The translations under genes were made by a program, and so were the position numbers. DNA of 64,000 nucleotides, from assembly GCF_002197845.1 (NCBI RefSeq), contig NZ_NIDE01000005.1, positions 868,001 to 932,000 on the forward strand, read 5' to 3'. The stretch comes from Fimbriiglobus ruber (GTDB taxonomy: Bacteria > Planctomycetota > Planctomycetia > Gemmatales > Gemmataceae). The notes beneath the pieces were generated by a model, which had not been told where the DNA came from, ran no database searches, and saw only the letters and a program-made list of their open reading frames with translations. Shown here in pieces: positions 24,283-32,582 of this stretch (its first letter is position 1; every line of letters begins with the position of its first letter).

Positions 24283-25401
24283 ATGACCGACAAGGTCGCT
24301 GAACCATTTGCCGCCGCGCGGTGTCCGAAGGAGAATCAAAGGCCATCGGAGAAAGCCATGCGGAAACTTGCCAGTATTCAGACCGTCAACGCTGTCGAGT
24401 CGATCCCGAACGCCGACGTGATCGAGAAGCTCCGCGTTCTCGGCTGGTGGGTCGTGTCGAAGAAGGGGGAACACAGACCCGGCGACAAGCTCGTGTACTG
24501 CGAGATCGACGCCCTGCTCCCCGAGAGGCCGGACTTCGAGTTCCTACGCCCGAGCAGCTTCAAGCCGGCCCACGACGACCTCCCGGCCGGTTTCCGTATC
24601 AAGACGGTGAAGCTCCGCGGCCAGGTGTCCCAGGGCATCTGCTTCCCACTGTCCATCCTTCCGGAAGGTGCTCCGACCGAGGAAGGAGCGGATGTCACCG
24701 AACTGCTCGGGGTGAAGAAGTGGGAGCCACCGGTGCCCGTGGGAATGGGCGGGAAGGTCAAGGGCGGGTTCCCCGGCTTCCTGCCGAAGACCGACGAGAC
24801 CCGCGTACAGGTTCTTGAAGCCGCGTTGCAGCGGCACCGGGGGAAGACGTTTTACGTCACCGAGAAGCTCGACGGCACCTCGTTCACCGCATTCCTACGG
24901 CAGGGTGAGTTCGGCATTTGCAGTCGCAACCTGTGGATGGACGAGGCCGACGAGTCGAACGTCCTGGCCCGGGTTGCCAAGGGGCTGAAGCTGGAAGAAA
25001 AGCTCCGCGCTGCCCGCGAGCGATCCGGGCACGACCTCGCAATTCAGGCCGAGGTCATCGGGCCGGGCATTCAGAAAAACAAGTACGGGCTGAAGGACGT
25101 CGCGCTCCGCGTGTTTAACGTGCTGAACGTGGACACCTACCGGCTTCTCGACCACCCGGTAAAGCTGGCGATCCTTGCTGAGATGGGGCTGGAGGCCGTT
25201 CCCCAACTCGGAACGATCGCCCTGAACCACACCGTCGATGAGTTGGTCGCGTTCTCCGAAGGCGTGAGCGTCCTGAACTCGCAGGTCCAGCGGGAAGGCG
25301 TCGTACTTCGCCCACTGGTCGAAGAGTACGACGAGGACATCGGTGACCGCCTGAGCTTTAAGGCGATCAATCCGAAGTTCCTGCTGAAGTACGACGAGTA
25401 G
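24283..25401 (+). CDS. ATP-dependent RNA ligase, DraRnl/Rnl5 type
   Basis: 372 residues. An N-terminal OB-fold-like module (MRKLASIQTVNAVESIPNAD from residue 27, then KLVYCEIDALLPERP) precedes the nucleotidyltransferase core, the order typical of Deinococcus DraRnl/Rnl5. Motif I is TEKLDGTSF (Lys is the AMP acceptor, near residue 196). The EGVVLRP and SFKAINPKFLLKY segments match motifs IV and V. It seals 3'-OH/5'-phosphate breaks in RNA. GAGGTGAG precedes the ATG. It heads a two-gene operon behind the shared leader and promoter. Confidence 0.9.
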   Translation: MTDKVAEPFAAARCPKENQRPSEKAMRKLASIQTVNAVESIPNADVIEKLRVLGWWVVSKKGEHRPGDKLVYCEIDALLPERPDFEFLRPSSFKPAHDDLPAGFRIKTVKLRGQVSQGICFPLSILPEGAPTEEGADVTELLGVKKWEPPVPVGMGGKVKGGFPGFLPKTDETRVQVLEAALQRHRGKTFYVTEKLDGTSFTAFLRQGEFGICSRNLWMDEADESNVLARVAKGLKLEEKLRAARERSGHDLAIQAEVIGPGIQKNKYGLKDVALRVFNVLNVDTYRLLDHPVKLAILAEMGLEAVPQLGTIALNHTVDELVAFSEGVSVLNSQVQREGVVLRPLVEEYDEDIGDRLSFKAINPKFLLKYDE

Positions 25402-25404
25402 GAA

Positions 25405-25947
25405 GTGACCCCCTCGCTTCAGGACATCGCCAACGCTACCCGCCGGACCGAAATCGCCGGACGACAGAAAGCCGAGTACGAGCAGGCCCGCACCTTCGTG
25501 GAATCCGTCCTCGGTCCCGGATTCGTTCCGATCAGCCGGCACTATCTTGTTGACCACGACGAAGAGGAGCGATCTCGTCGCTCGGGTGGCAGGATGGCAT
25601 CTGCGGCCACGGTCATCACGGCCGAGAAGGACGGTGTTCGGCGCCACGTTGCGGTGGTTGGGGACGAGACCAGGGAATGCGCTTCGTATGAGGAAGGGTT
25701 CGGGGCGATGCTGACCGAACCGGACCCAATGAGGGGATTTACTCACAAGGGACAGTGGTGTTCGGTCCATCGGTACTCGCTTTACTGGGCGGGCTACGAA
25801 CCTGGGTATGCACCACGAACGGCTGAGCAACTCGCAGCCGCTCGCGTGAAGAGGGAAGCGAGGGGGGTGGAGCGGGAGGCGAAAGGGAACCTCTTTGGAC
25901 AGATCATTCGGGAGGAAGGGTTTGTACCGAAACGGAGAGGGAGATGA
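25405..25947 (+). CDS. Unknown protein downstream of RNA ligase, 180 aa
   Basis: GTG start 4 bases after the ligase stop, with GTAGGAAG overlapping it as a possible ribosome site. Contains ISRHYLVDHDEEERSRRSGG and KGQWCSVHRYSLYWAGYEPG, then a basic helical tail. I do not recognise a domain. Tight linkage suggests a partner of the ligase or a passenger gene. Confidence 0.55.
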   Translation: MTPSLQDIANATRRTEIAGRQKAEYEQARTFVESVLGPGFVPISRHYLVDHDEEERSRRSGGRMASAATVITAEKDGVRRHVAVVGDETRECASYEEGFGAMLTEPDPMRGFTHKGQWCSVHRYSLYWAGYEPGYAPRTAEQLAAARVKREARGVEREAKGNLFGQIIREEGFVPKRRGR

Positions 25948-25976
25948 GTCGCTACCCTCGTCAGAATAATCAGAAA

Positions 25977-26005
25977 TTGAGCTTTTGCACCGCGCTCGTT
26001 AACTA
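25977..26005 (+). promoter_or_regulatory. Promoter of the first ArsR gene
   Basis: TTGAGC (25977-25982), 17 bp, TAACTA (26000-26005), pointing to the ArsR-type gene at 26089. Confidence 0.45.
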
Positions 26006-26088
26006 AAATCACCTGATGTGTGTGAAAAATTTGCCCCGTATACGGTTCCCTGGACTGCTCTTCAACTTATTGCTGCGTGCCACGCGAA

Positions 26089-26397
26089 ATGATCAATTAC
26101 AAGAAGGCGAAGGACTGTGCTGTCCTCCTCCAGGCGTTGGCGGAACCGACCCGGCTTCGGATCATCGATTTATTACTCACGGGCAAGAAGAATGTCACCG
26201 ATCTAGCCCGTGATTTGAACATCGAAATGGCTAACGTCTCCGTCCACCTCAGAGTACTCCGTCAAGCCGGACTCGTTTTAAACGAGAAGCACGGTCGGCA
26301 GGTCGAATACTCACTTCACCCGGATTACTTCCCGGATGCAGAAGCGGCTTCCGCGGACTTCGGATGGTGTCGCATTGAAATTTACGCGGAGGAATGA
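26089..26397 (+). CDS. ArsR-family winged-helix regulator, 102 aa (first of pair)
   Basis: Typical ArsR fold: ALAEPTRLRIIDLLLTGKKN, the recognition helix region VTDLARDLNIEMANVSVHLR, then VLRQAGLVLNEKHGRQVEYS. ATG 26089 is preferred over a GTG 12 bases upstream. No CxC metal motif is present in the recognition helix, so the signal is unknown. A homologue follows 200 bases downstream; both probably arose by duplication. Confidence 0.82.
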   Translation: MINYKKAKDCAVLLQALAEPTRLRIIDLLLTGKKNVTDLARDLNIEMANVSVHLRVLRQAGLVLNEKHGRQVEYSLHPDYFPDAEAASADFGWCRIEIYAEE

Positions 26398-26592
26398 GTC
26401 GCGGCAAACTTGGAACAGGGTACGAGACGAAGCGGAAGAGACGTCGATCGAGCAGAAGGGGTTCGAAAATACCGGCTTCGAACTGCTTTAAAAGTAGAAG
26501 GAATCGTCATTTCGGCCTGCAACTTGCTCTTTTTGAGCAATCCCCCGGCACCGATTTTTTACCCCATCAGGCGTCATAGGAATTTGCTCGAA

Positions 26593-26901
26593 ATGACCGA
26601 TTACAAGCAGGCGGAGCAGTGTGCCGCGCGTCTTGGCGCACTCGCGGAACCGAATCGCATGCGTATTATCGACGCCCTCCGTGGGGGCAGTCGAACCGTC
26701 ACCGAGCTGGCCATGCTCCTGAAGGTGGAGATCGTCAACGTCAGTCAGCACTTGAAAGTGCTCCGTCTAGCTGGGCTGATCGAAGGCAAGAAATTCGGGC
26801 GGTTTATGGAATACGCGCTGACCTCCGAATGGGCTTCGGAAAACGGGGTGATCTCCGTGGATGTCGGGGTGTATCGCGTGGTGCTTCCGGCGGTGGAGTA
26901 G
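26593..26901 (+). CDS. ArsR-family winged-helix regulator, 102 aa (second of pair)
   Basis: Homologous to the gene at 26089 over the whole length (ALAEPNRMRIIDALRGGSRT, NVSQHLKVLRLAGLIEGKKF). ATG 26593 aligns with the start of the first copy (MTDYKQAEQ against MINYKKAKD). The conserved start context (GAAATGA) is similar in both. Neither is next to an obvious target gene, so autoregulation or action elsewhere is likely. Confidence 0.82.
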   Translation: MTDYKQAEQCAARLGALAEPNRMRIIDALRGGSRTVTELAMLLKVEIVNVSQHLKVLRLAGLIEGKKFGRFMEYALTSEWASENGVISVDVGVYRVVLPAVE

Positions 26902-26925
26902 TTCATCGGCAATCGCGGGGAGTCG

Positions 26926-27591
26926 TCATTCTTTTCCGAGAATCGCGTCTACCACCCAGCACCCCCTCACGTGAGGCCCTGGCCCCCGACAGTGGCTCAG
27001 CACCTGGTCGTCGCAGCACCCGGAGTCCTGGAGGGCGTCGGCCAGGATCGGCATCAGGGAGAAATTGCGCGAATCGTACATTTGCTGGGAGAGGGTGGTG
27101 ATGGCAGGGGTTTGCCAGGATGGGGCGAAAGAGATGGGGCGAAAAGGGACGCCGAAGATGTCATTCATCTGATAATAAATTTCCGCTGGAAATAAGCCCC
27201 CTTGTGAAAGGGCATCTGCGGCGCGTCCGATGGCTCTAATAACTCTTAGCGCGTTATTATAATAATCGCCTATACCTGCTGCGTCAGCCACCGCCATACA
27301 AGTGTATGATTGAATCCAGTCGTCTAGTCTTTCCAACGAAACTCGGTGTTCATTCGAATAAGACAAGAACTTCTCTACCGCTTGGCAAAACCCCGTCTCG
27401 CTTGGCGACCCGTCGATTTCACCCTCAACTGCGTCAAGCAAATCCAAATCACACTGTGACAATTTAAGAAATCTGCTGTGGCGGCAGCAGTTCACCGAGA
27501 AAAGCCGTAACTTTCGATTCGTGACCACTCTCTTCATTACTTCAATCGCCGTTTCCACCTCGGAACACGCCATCCATTCATCTTCTGTCAC
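26926..27591 (-). CDS. Gemmataceae MT-E-EW family protein, 221 aa
   Basis: Starts MTEDEWMACSEVETAIEVMK and ends HCRGPGPHVRGCWVVDAILG. This family is abundant in Gemmata-like planctomycetes and has no known function; it is probably a helical cytoplasmic protein. Two more members lie at 27595-28152 (directly upstream, 3 bases apart) and 47217-47846. Its presence is one of the best clues to the host group. Confidence 0.75.
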   Translation of the reverse strand: MTEDEWMACSEVETAIEVMKRVVTNRKLRLFSVNCCRHSRFLKLSQCDLDLLDAVEGEIDGSPSETGFCQAVEKFLSYSNEHRVSLERLDDWIQSYTCMAVADAAGIGDYYNNALRVIRAIGRAADALSQGGLFPAEIYYQMNDIFGVPFRPISFAPSWQTPAITTLSQQMYDSRNFSLMPILADALQDSGCCDDQVLSHCRGPGPHVRGCWVVDAILGKE

Positions 27592-27594
27592 GGC

Positions 27595-28152
27595 CTACTC
27601 CTTCCCCAGCAAGAGGTCGATCGCGAAACAGCCGCGGGTATGGACCGTTTCCGAGCGGCAGTGGTTCAGGAGGTCGGGGTTGTCGCAGGAGGCTTCCTCA
27701 AGAGCGTCAGCGAGGATAGGGAGGCGGTCGAAAGCGCGGTCGGTGTAGATGGCCTGGGCCAACGCCAGGACAGTGGGGGTTTGCCAGCGAGGATCGAGGG
27801 GGAGAGCGAAGGGGTTGAAGATGCAGCGGAGCGTGCGTGCGATTTTCTTTGCATGTCGTAGGGATTCGCTGGCTTCGCTTACAAGTTCGAAAGCCCACTC
27901 GTGAGCACGTTCAGGCCATGTGTTTTCAATTCTTCCCCAATGTTCGCGAAGAATTTCCACCGAGGCATACCCATCTGCGTAACGCATCGCCACCTCCATG
28001 CGCGCACGATATTCCTGATTTGTATCTGGGGCCATTTCCGCAGTCAGGTACGCCAAACAGAAGAGAATCAGCTTCCGATCACTGGCTTTCCCCCGGAGGA
28101 ATTCCAGCATCGGGGTGGGGTCGGATGAAGATAGCCATTCGGATTCGGTCAT
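27595..28152 (-). CDS. Gemmataceae MT-E-EW family protein, 185 aa
   Basis: Starts MTESEWLSSSDPTPMLEFLR and ends RGCFAIDLLLGKE; homologous to its downstream neighbour and to 47217-47846. The central part is shorter than in its neighbour and has diverged. The pair was probably produced by tandem duplication. Function unknown. Confidence 0.75.
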   Translation of the reverse strand: MTESEWLSSSDPTPMLEFLRGKASDRKLILFCLAYLTAEMAPDTNQEYRARMEVAMRYADGYASVEILREHWGRIENTWPERAHEWAFELVSEASESLRHAKKIARTLRCIFNPFALPLDPRWQTPTVLALAQAIYTDRAFDRLPILADALEEASCDNPDLLNHCRSETVHTRGCFAIDLLLGKE

Positions 28153-28193
28153 GAGGGGATTTTATCAGAGATTTGAAGGGTTTGGGCGTCTCC

Positions 28194-28269
28194 CTTCGGG
28201 CCGGTCCCTGCAGCACTCCGCTGCGCTCGGTGCTTCGCACGCCTTCGGCTGCTTCCGGCGGCTGACGCG
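28194..28269 (+). repeat. Interspersed multi-hairpin repeat, copy 4
   Basis: Begins GGGCGTCTCCCTTCGGG and ends GGCTGACGC. Here it lies between divergent genes, six bases before the -35 box of the ParB-like gene promoter. Confidence 0.75.
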
Positions 28270-28274
28270 AGGGT

Positions 28275-28303
28275 TGACCGAGCCGTCCGGCTATGCCACT
28301 CTC
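28275..28303 (+). promoter_or_regulatory. Promoter of the ParB-like gene
   Basis: TTGACC (28275-28280), 17 bp, CACTCT (28298-28303). The same promoter design as elsewhere, with C replacing the first T of the -10. Confidence 0.5.
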
Positions 28304-28327
28304 CTCGCAGACAAACAGGGGGTGCGC

Positions 28328-29125
28328 ATGGGGAAAGCGGATGGACTGACCGAACGCCCGGAACTGAAGTGGATCAAACTCACCGAGCTTTACGTCCCGG
28401 CGGATTACCAGCGACCCGCCAAAAACTCGGCGTCTCTTGCCAACATCAACTACATCAGAAACAACTTCAACTGGGCGTCCTGCGGAGCCTTGATCGTCTG
28501 CCAACTGGCCAAGTCCAGGCAGTTCGCGATCATTGATGGCCAGCACCGCTTCCGTGCCGCCGAAGCCCACGGACGGATTGCCGAGCTTCCGTGCCTCGTC
28601 ATCAGCCCACGGGAAGCCCAGGACCAAGCCAGGCACTTCGTCGAGGTGAACAGCAAGCGGATCAAGCTTCACAATCTTCACGAGTACCGCGCTGCCGTGG
28701 TTGCAGGCGATCCGAACGCCATCATGGTTGCCGGTCTTCTAAAGCGGGCAAATATCTCGGTCCCTGAGCATCCGACCGGCAAGAAGCAGATGCCCCCACG
28801 TTCTACCGTCGCGATCGGCACCCTGTTCAAGATGCTCGACACCTACAGCGAGAAGCAAATCCTTTGGGCTCTGACCGTCATCCCTGAGGCTTACGAGGAC
28901 GAGCCAGGGGTCCTCCGCGCCAGCCTAATTAAAGCGATGGCCGAGTGGATTAAGAGGCATCCCGACACGGACCGGGAAACGATGATCCGGACCCTCCAGG
29001 ACATCGACCTCGACGACCTGGAAAAGGATGCCAGGGCTTATCGGGCTATCGAAGGGAAGCGAATGCCCGATGCGATCATGCTGGTACTGGAGAAGAAGTA
29101 CCACGCTGCCAGGAAAGCAGCATAA
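28328..29125 (+). CDS. ParB/sulfiredoxin-fold (DGQHR-type) protein, 265 aa
   Basis: Residues 15-110 form a ParB-like nuclease/NTPase fold with FAIIDGQHRFRAAEAHG near residue 64, preceded by ELYVPADYQRP, as in phage and plasmid ParB-like proteins of the DGQHR type. The C-terminal half is helical. ATG 28328 is chosen because the promoter lies only about 25 bases upstream; the open frame extending further left overlaps the repeat. A role in partition is possible but many such proteins are not partition factors, and no ParA is present. Confidence 0.75.
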   Translation: MGKADGLTERPELKWIKLTELYVPADYQRPAKNSASLANINYIRNNFNWASCGALIVCQLAKSRQFAIIDGQHRFRAAEAHGRIAELPCLVISPREAQDQARHFVEVNSKRIKLHNLHEYRAAVVAGDPNAIMVAGLLKRANISVPEHPTGKKQMPPRSTVAIGTLFKMLDTYSEKQILWALTVIPEAYEDEPGVLRASLIKAMAEWIKRHPDTDRETMIRTLQDIDLDDLEKDARAYRAIEGKRMPDAIMLVLEKKYHAARKAA

Positions 29126-29255
29126 CCCGCTGCATCCGTTATTGGCTTTCTGGGAAACGCAAGGTCCGGCCGCTGGTGGCGGCGCGGATCAGGTCGTTGA
29201 GCCGAGATAGCCAACCGCCTATGTAAGGTGGCCCGGTCCCGAAGCCATTCGCCGG

Positions 29256-29786
29256 TTATGGTTTCACTTCCAGCGTCTCGTTCTCCGACCCGACCCGAAA
29301 GAACCGCTTGTTGGCCCAACCGGCCGGGAGCTTGCCGTCCTTTTTGATGTTGATCCGGTGTTCGAGGTTCACGCCCGTCCGAAGTACCCGGATCGAACTG
29401 TCGTCCGACTCCTTCAGCACGTCGAATCGCCCGCCATTGACCGGCCAGGAGCGGAACTTCGGAAACTTGTCGAACGTCACTTCCTTCCCAGCCCGTTCGA
29501 TCCGCAAGTATAAGTCGTTAGCGGTGTTGGTTTTGAACTTTCTCGATGTGCCCGGTTTGATCTGAAACCACCCTTCGGCGGCAACGACCCCGTCGAAGTG
29601 GTCGTAGGCCATCGCCACAACGACGTTGTCGTTCGAGAAGTTCTCGACTTTGACCTCGACATCATTGGCGGACGCGGTCGCGGCGAGCCCGACGGCAGCT
29701 ATCGCCACGATCAAAAACTTCGATCCGGTCAAGCGAGTGAACATGAGGAGCCCATCCAGTCTGGGGTCTATTCGGGGGTCGGCCAT
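29256..29786 (-). CDS. Exported DUF1036-like protein, 176 aa
   Basis: A signal peptide (FLIVAIAAVGLAATASA, cleavage near residue 40) is followed by a beta-rich domain with NDNVVVAMAYDHFDGVV and GWFQIKPGTSRKF, matching the pattern of DUF1036 (GW-x-I-x-PG). ATG 29786 has a good GGGGAAG ribosome site; ATG 29744 would give a shorter signal peptide. Predicted periplasmic; function unknown. Confidence 0.65.
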   Translation of the reverse strand: MADPRIDPRLDGLLMFTRLTGSKFLIVAIAAVGLAATASANDVEVKVENFSNDNVVVAMAYDHFDGVVAAEGWFQIKPGTSRKFKTNTANDLYLRIERAGKEVTFDKFPKFRSWPVNGGRFDVLKESDDSSIRVLRTGVNLEHRINIKKDGKLPAGWANKRFFRVGSENETLEVKP

Positions 29787-29890
29787 TTGCTTCCCCCATC
29801 GTGTGAAGCGGTAATCCCCGCGGAGTGTTACCGAATTCGTTTCCGTTGGGGTCGGCCGCGAATATCTGGTCGCAGGGGTGAACTAACTCG

Positions 29891-29919
29891 TTGACCTGCC
29901 ATATGTCCTGCGCTACCCT
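29891..29919 (+). promoter_or_regulatory. Promoter of the PNKP-Rnl1 operon
   Basis: TTGACC (29891-29896), 17 bp ending in CGC, TACCCT (29914-29919). Confidence 0.6.
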
Positions 29920-29963
29920 CCGTCTTGCACGGGCAATCCCGTCCGGTGAACCAGTGAGGGAAT
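29920..29963 (+). promoter_or_regulatory. Short hairpin leader shared with 48011-48055
   Basis: ACGGG-caat-CCCGT hairpin followed by CCGGTGAACCAGTGAGG and the start codon. The leader at 48011 has the same layout and the same GAACCAGTGAGG but a different stem (GGGC/GCCC), which suggests that the hairpin itself is conserved. Confidence 0.5.
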
Positions 29964-30380
29964 ATGAGTCAGCCAGGTATCGGTGCGATGGTGCATTATC
30001 TGACCGGCGGGTCGAAGCACGATCCGAAGGAGTATTACGGAAAGAGAATCACGAGCGCGGAGTTTGCGGACAACCGCCTGCTGATCGGCTTCGAGGGCGG
30101 GGTCCGAATCGCTATCTTCGATGACGGCCAGAGTTGCTGCGAGTCCCGGTACATGACCACCGCTGACGACGTGACGTGGCTTGTTGGGAAGACCCTCAAG
30201 GCGATCGCCGCGAAGGAGGGGCCGGAAGTTGAGGGCGAATGCGGCGACTCCCACGAGCAGGTCTTCCTCGAAATCGAAACGCCTGACGGTAGCATCACCT
30301 TTGCGAATCACAACGAGCACAACGGATATTACGGCGGCTTCGGGCTGACGATCGAAGAAGTTGAAAGAGAGGTGGCATGA
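29964..30380 (+). CDS. DUF7448-like phage protein, 138 aa
   Basis: The pattern FDDGQSCCESRYMTTADDV near residue 52 and FANHNEHNGYYGGFGL near residue 112 matches a small phage/plasmid protein family (DUF7448). Conserved Cys, His and Asn suggest an enzyme or metal site, but no activity is known. It is the first gene of the operon with PNKP and Rnl1 and overlaps PNKP by 4 nt, so it is a candidate third component of that RNA-repair set. Confidence 0.75.
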   Translation: MSQPGIGAMVHYLTGGSKHDPKEYYGKRITSAEFADNRLLIGFEGGVRIAIFDDGQSCCESRYMTTADDVTWLVGKTLKAIAAKEGPEVEGECGDSHEQVFLEIETPDGSITFANHNEHNGYYGGFGLTIEEVEREVA

Positions 30381-31303
30381 CGCGGACGGTGATTTTCGAT
30401 ATCGACGGCACGTTGGCGGACGCAACCCATCGACTTCATCACGTCACGAAAGAACCCAAGAACTACGACGCCTTCTTCGCCGCAGTTGGGGATGACCCTG
30501 TCATCGAACCGATCCGCGAGTTGGCCCAGGTGCTTGCCAGGCAGGATTACAAGATCATCCTCGTCTCCGGCCGGTCGGACAAAGTCCGCGAACAAACACT
30601 GGATTGGCTCGGCCGCCACGAGGTACCGTGCGATGAACTGCACATGCGGAGAGAGGGGGACTACCGGCAGGATTTCACCATCAAGTCGGAAATCCTCGAC
30701 GAACTCCTCGCCGACGGAAACGAGATCGCGTTCGTGGTGGACGACCGGCCGAGTGTGGTCGCCATGTGGCGGGAGCGCGGTTTGACTTGCCTCCAGTGCA
30801 GGGACTGGGATGAGGCTCCTCACGTAAATCCGGGGTTGCTGACTGTCATGGTCGGCCCTTCCGGTGCGGGAAAGAGCTACTGGTTGACAACCGATGAGGC
30901 CTGCGGGTTCGGTATCGATCCCTCCCACATCGTAAGTAGCGACCAGCTCCGGGCCGATCTCTGCGGTGATTTCCGCGATCAGACAAAAAACGACGAGGTT
31001 TTCACGGCACTGCATGCGGTCGTCAAAATACGCCTGGCCCACGGCCTTCCCACAGTTGTGGACGCCACGAACCTGAGACGGAAGGATCGCCTCTCTGTTG
31101 TCGGGCTGTCTGCCGGAATGGTTCGATACGTCGTGATCGATCGGCCGACGGAAGACAAGCGGAGGGACGCGGGGTGGCGAGCAACGCTGCCGTTCGACCT
31201 GATCGCGAAGCACGACCAGACGTTCCGCAGTCAGTTGCGTGACATCCTGGCGGGTGATGGGCAGCCCAATGTTGAGGTCCTTGACCTACGGAGGGCGGCA
31301 TGA
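30377..31303 (+). CDS. Polynucleotide kinase-phosphatase (HAD phosphatase + P-loop kinase)
   Basis: 308 residues. The N-terminal HAD phosphatase shows VIFDIDGTLADATHR at residue 5 (DxDGT), LVSGRSDKVRE near 72 and VVDDRPSV near 120. The C-terminal kinase shows Walker A VMVGPSGAGKSYW near 156, and VVDATNLRRKDR near 232. These activities heal RNA ends: removal of 3'-phosphate (or 2',3'-cyclic phosphate) and phosphorylation of the 5'-OH. The domain order is phosphatase then kinase, the reverse of phage T4 Pnkp. It is coupled by ATGA to DUF7448 upstream and to the Rnl1-type ligase downstream. Confidence 0.88.
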   Translation: MTRTVIFDIDGTLADATHRLHHVTKEPKNYDAFFAAVGDDPVIEPIRELAQVLARQDYKIILVSGRSDKVREQTLDWLGRHEVPCDELHMRREGDYRQDFTIKSEILDELLADGNEIAFVVDDRPSVVAMWRERGLTCLQCRDWDEAPHVNPGLLTVMVGPSGAGKSYWLTTDEACGFGIDPSHIVSSDQLRADLCGDFRDQTKNDEVFTALHAVVKIRLAHGLPTVVDATNLRRKDRLSVVGLSAGMVRYVVIDRPTEDKRRDAGWRATLPFDLIAKHDQTFRSQLRDILAGDGQPNVEVLDLRRAA

Positions 31304-32421
31304 GACACCCGGCGCGAGCAATCTCTTTCGACGACTTATGGGCCGGATTACAAGAAGCCAGGGCCGCGAAGCTGGTAACCGAGAACGTTGGGAACGATGG
31401 GCTCCGGCTTTATTGTTACTCCGAATCCTGTGTTTACGAACGCCAGTGGAGCGAAGTCACGATGCTAGCGCGGGGAATTATTCTCGACCCCGAAAGCAAG
31501 CGGGTTGTGGCCACTCCCTTCCCCAAGTTCTTCAACGTCGGTGAGCGATTGGATTCCGTTCCCGATCTGCCCTTCGAGACATTCGAGAAGTTGGACGGCA
31601 GTCTCATCATTCTGTTCCACCACAAGGGGGAGTGGAGGACTGCGACCAAGGGCAGCCTTGGCTCGGATCAAGCGAAGTGGGCCGCGAATTGGATTTCCAG
31701 CCACGATTTATCGGTTCTTGATCCGGACACGACTTACCTCGCGGAGGCTCTTTACCCGGAGAACCGAATAGTGGTGCATTACCAGCATACCGGGCTCGTT
31801 CTACTCGGGGCCTACAGCGGGGACGGAATGGAACTGGGCTACGGCGAGCTTTGCGGCTTGAGCGACCGGCTCGGTTGGAGAATCGCCAAGCGGCACGCGT
31901 TCACCGCGGTCTCGGAGTTGCTCACCCTAGCGAAGGAACTTCCCCCAACCGAAGAGGGGTTCGTGCTGCGGTTCTCGAACGGACTCCGGTTGAAGGTGAA
32001 GGGAGATGAGTATTGCCGCATTCATCGGCAGGTATCTCGCCTTACCCCGCTGGCGATGTGGGAAGCGATGCAATCTGGAGGCGGCCTTGAAGCGATCCGG
32101 CGCCAATTGCCGGAGGAGTTCTGGGCCGACTTCGACGCGATCACAGGCACTCTCCAGCAAAACATCGACAAGTTGATCGCAGTGGTCCAGATCGAGGCGG
32201 AAGCAGTGGCCGGTCTAACGGACAAGGAAGTCGGGTTACGGCTTGCGACCTTCCCCGAAACCGTGCGGCGGTTCATTTTCCCGTTTCGGAATAACGGGGG
32301 TGACTTGCTTTCGGGCAAGACCCGGGAGTTGGTATTCCGCACGATCCGGCCGACAGGGAATGTGCTTGAGGGGTATGTCCCGTCCTATGCCATCAACCGG
32401 GTGATGGACGAAGCCGCGTGA
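31300..32421 (+). CDS. T4 Rnl1-like RNA ligase, 373 aa
   Basis: Family signs are ARGIILDPESKRVVATPFPK then the nucleotidyl-acceptor motif FEKLDGSLI (Lys near residue 98), EEGFVLRFSNGLRLKVKGDEY (motifs IV and V) and a helical C-terminal domain as in T4 RnlA, which gives tRNA specificity. T4 Pnkp and Rnl1 together restore tRNAs cut by the host anticodon nuclease PrrC. Here the two genes are adjacent and overlap by 4 nt, so the same heal-and-seal pathway is very likely. It is followed by a tiny HTH gene, again with a 4-nt overlap. Confidence 0.87.
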   Translation: MRHPARAISFDDLWAGLQEARAAKLVTENVGNDGLRLYCYSESCVYERQWSEVTMLARGIILDPESKRVVATPFPKFFNVGERLDSVPDLPFETFEKLDGSLIILFHHKGEWRTATKGSLGSDQAKWAANWISSHDLSVLDPDTTYLAEALYPENRIVVHYQHTGLVLLGAYSGDGMELGYGELCGLSDRLGWRIAKRHAFTAVSELLTLAKELPPTEEGFVLRFSNGLRLKVKGDEYCRIHRQVSRLTPLAMWEAMQSGGGLEAIRRQLPEEFWADFDAITGTLQQNIDKLIAVVQIEAEAVAGLTDKEVGLRLATFPETVRRFIFPFRNNGGDLLSGKTRELVFRTIRPTGNVLEGYVPSYAINRVMDEAA

Positions 32422-32582
32422 CGCCTGACGAATTCATCCGCATCTGCGAGGCGATCTACGGTGCGGGCTGGCAGTCGAAGCTGGCCCGCGACCTCGTCCG
32501 CGAGCCCAGAACCATCCGCCGGTGGAAGTCCGGGGAGAGCCCGATACCGAAGGCGGTGGTGGGGTGGTTGAGGGAGAGGTGA
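32418..32582 (+). CDS. Small helix-turn-helix protein, 54 aa (paralogue 1 of 3)
   Basis: GTG start overlapping the ligase stop. The protein reads TPDEFIRICEAIYGAGWQSK then REPRTIRRWKSGESPIP, a Cro-like HTH. Close relatives occur at 44896-45099 and 48376-48555, each second or later in an operon behind the same type of promoter. It could be an autoregulator of these operons. Confidence 0.65.
   Translation: MTPDEFIRICEAIYGAGWQSKLARDLVREPRTIRRWKSGESPIPKAVVGWLRER

Noticed and set aside
24895-25830. Long leftward open frame opposite the RNA ligase
   Set aside because: It is antisense to a gene with clear ligase motifs, has no ribosome site and reads with no family-like pattern; a high-GC shadow frame.
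28328-29125. ParB-like gene as proof of a plasmid partition system
   Set aside because: DGQHR-type ParB-fold proteins are common in phages and other contexts, no ParA is present and no parS cluster is seen.
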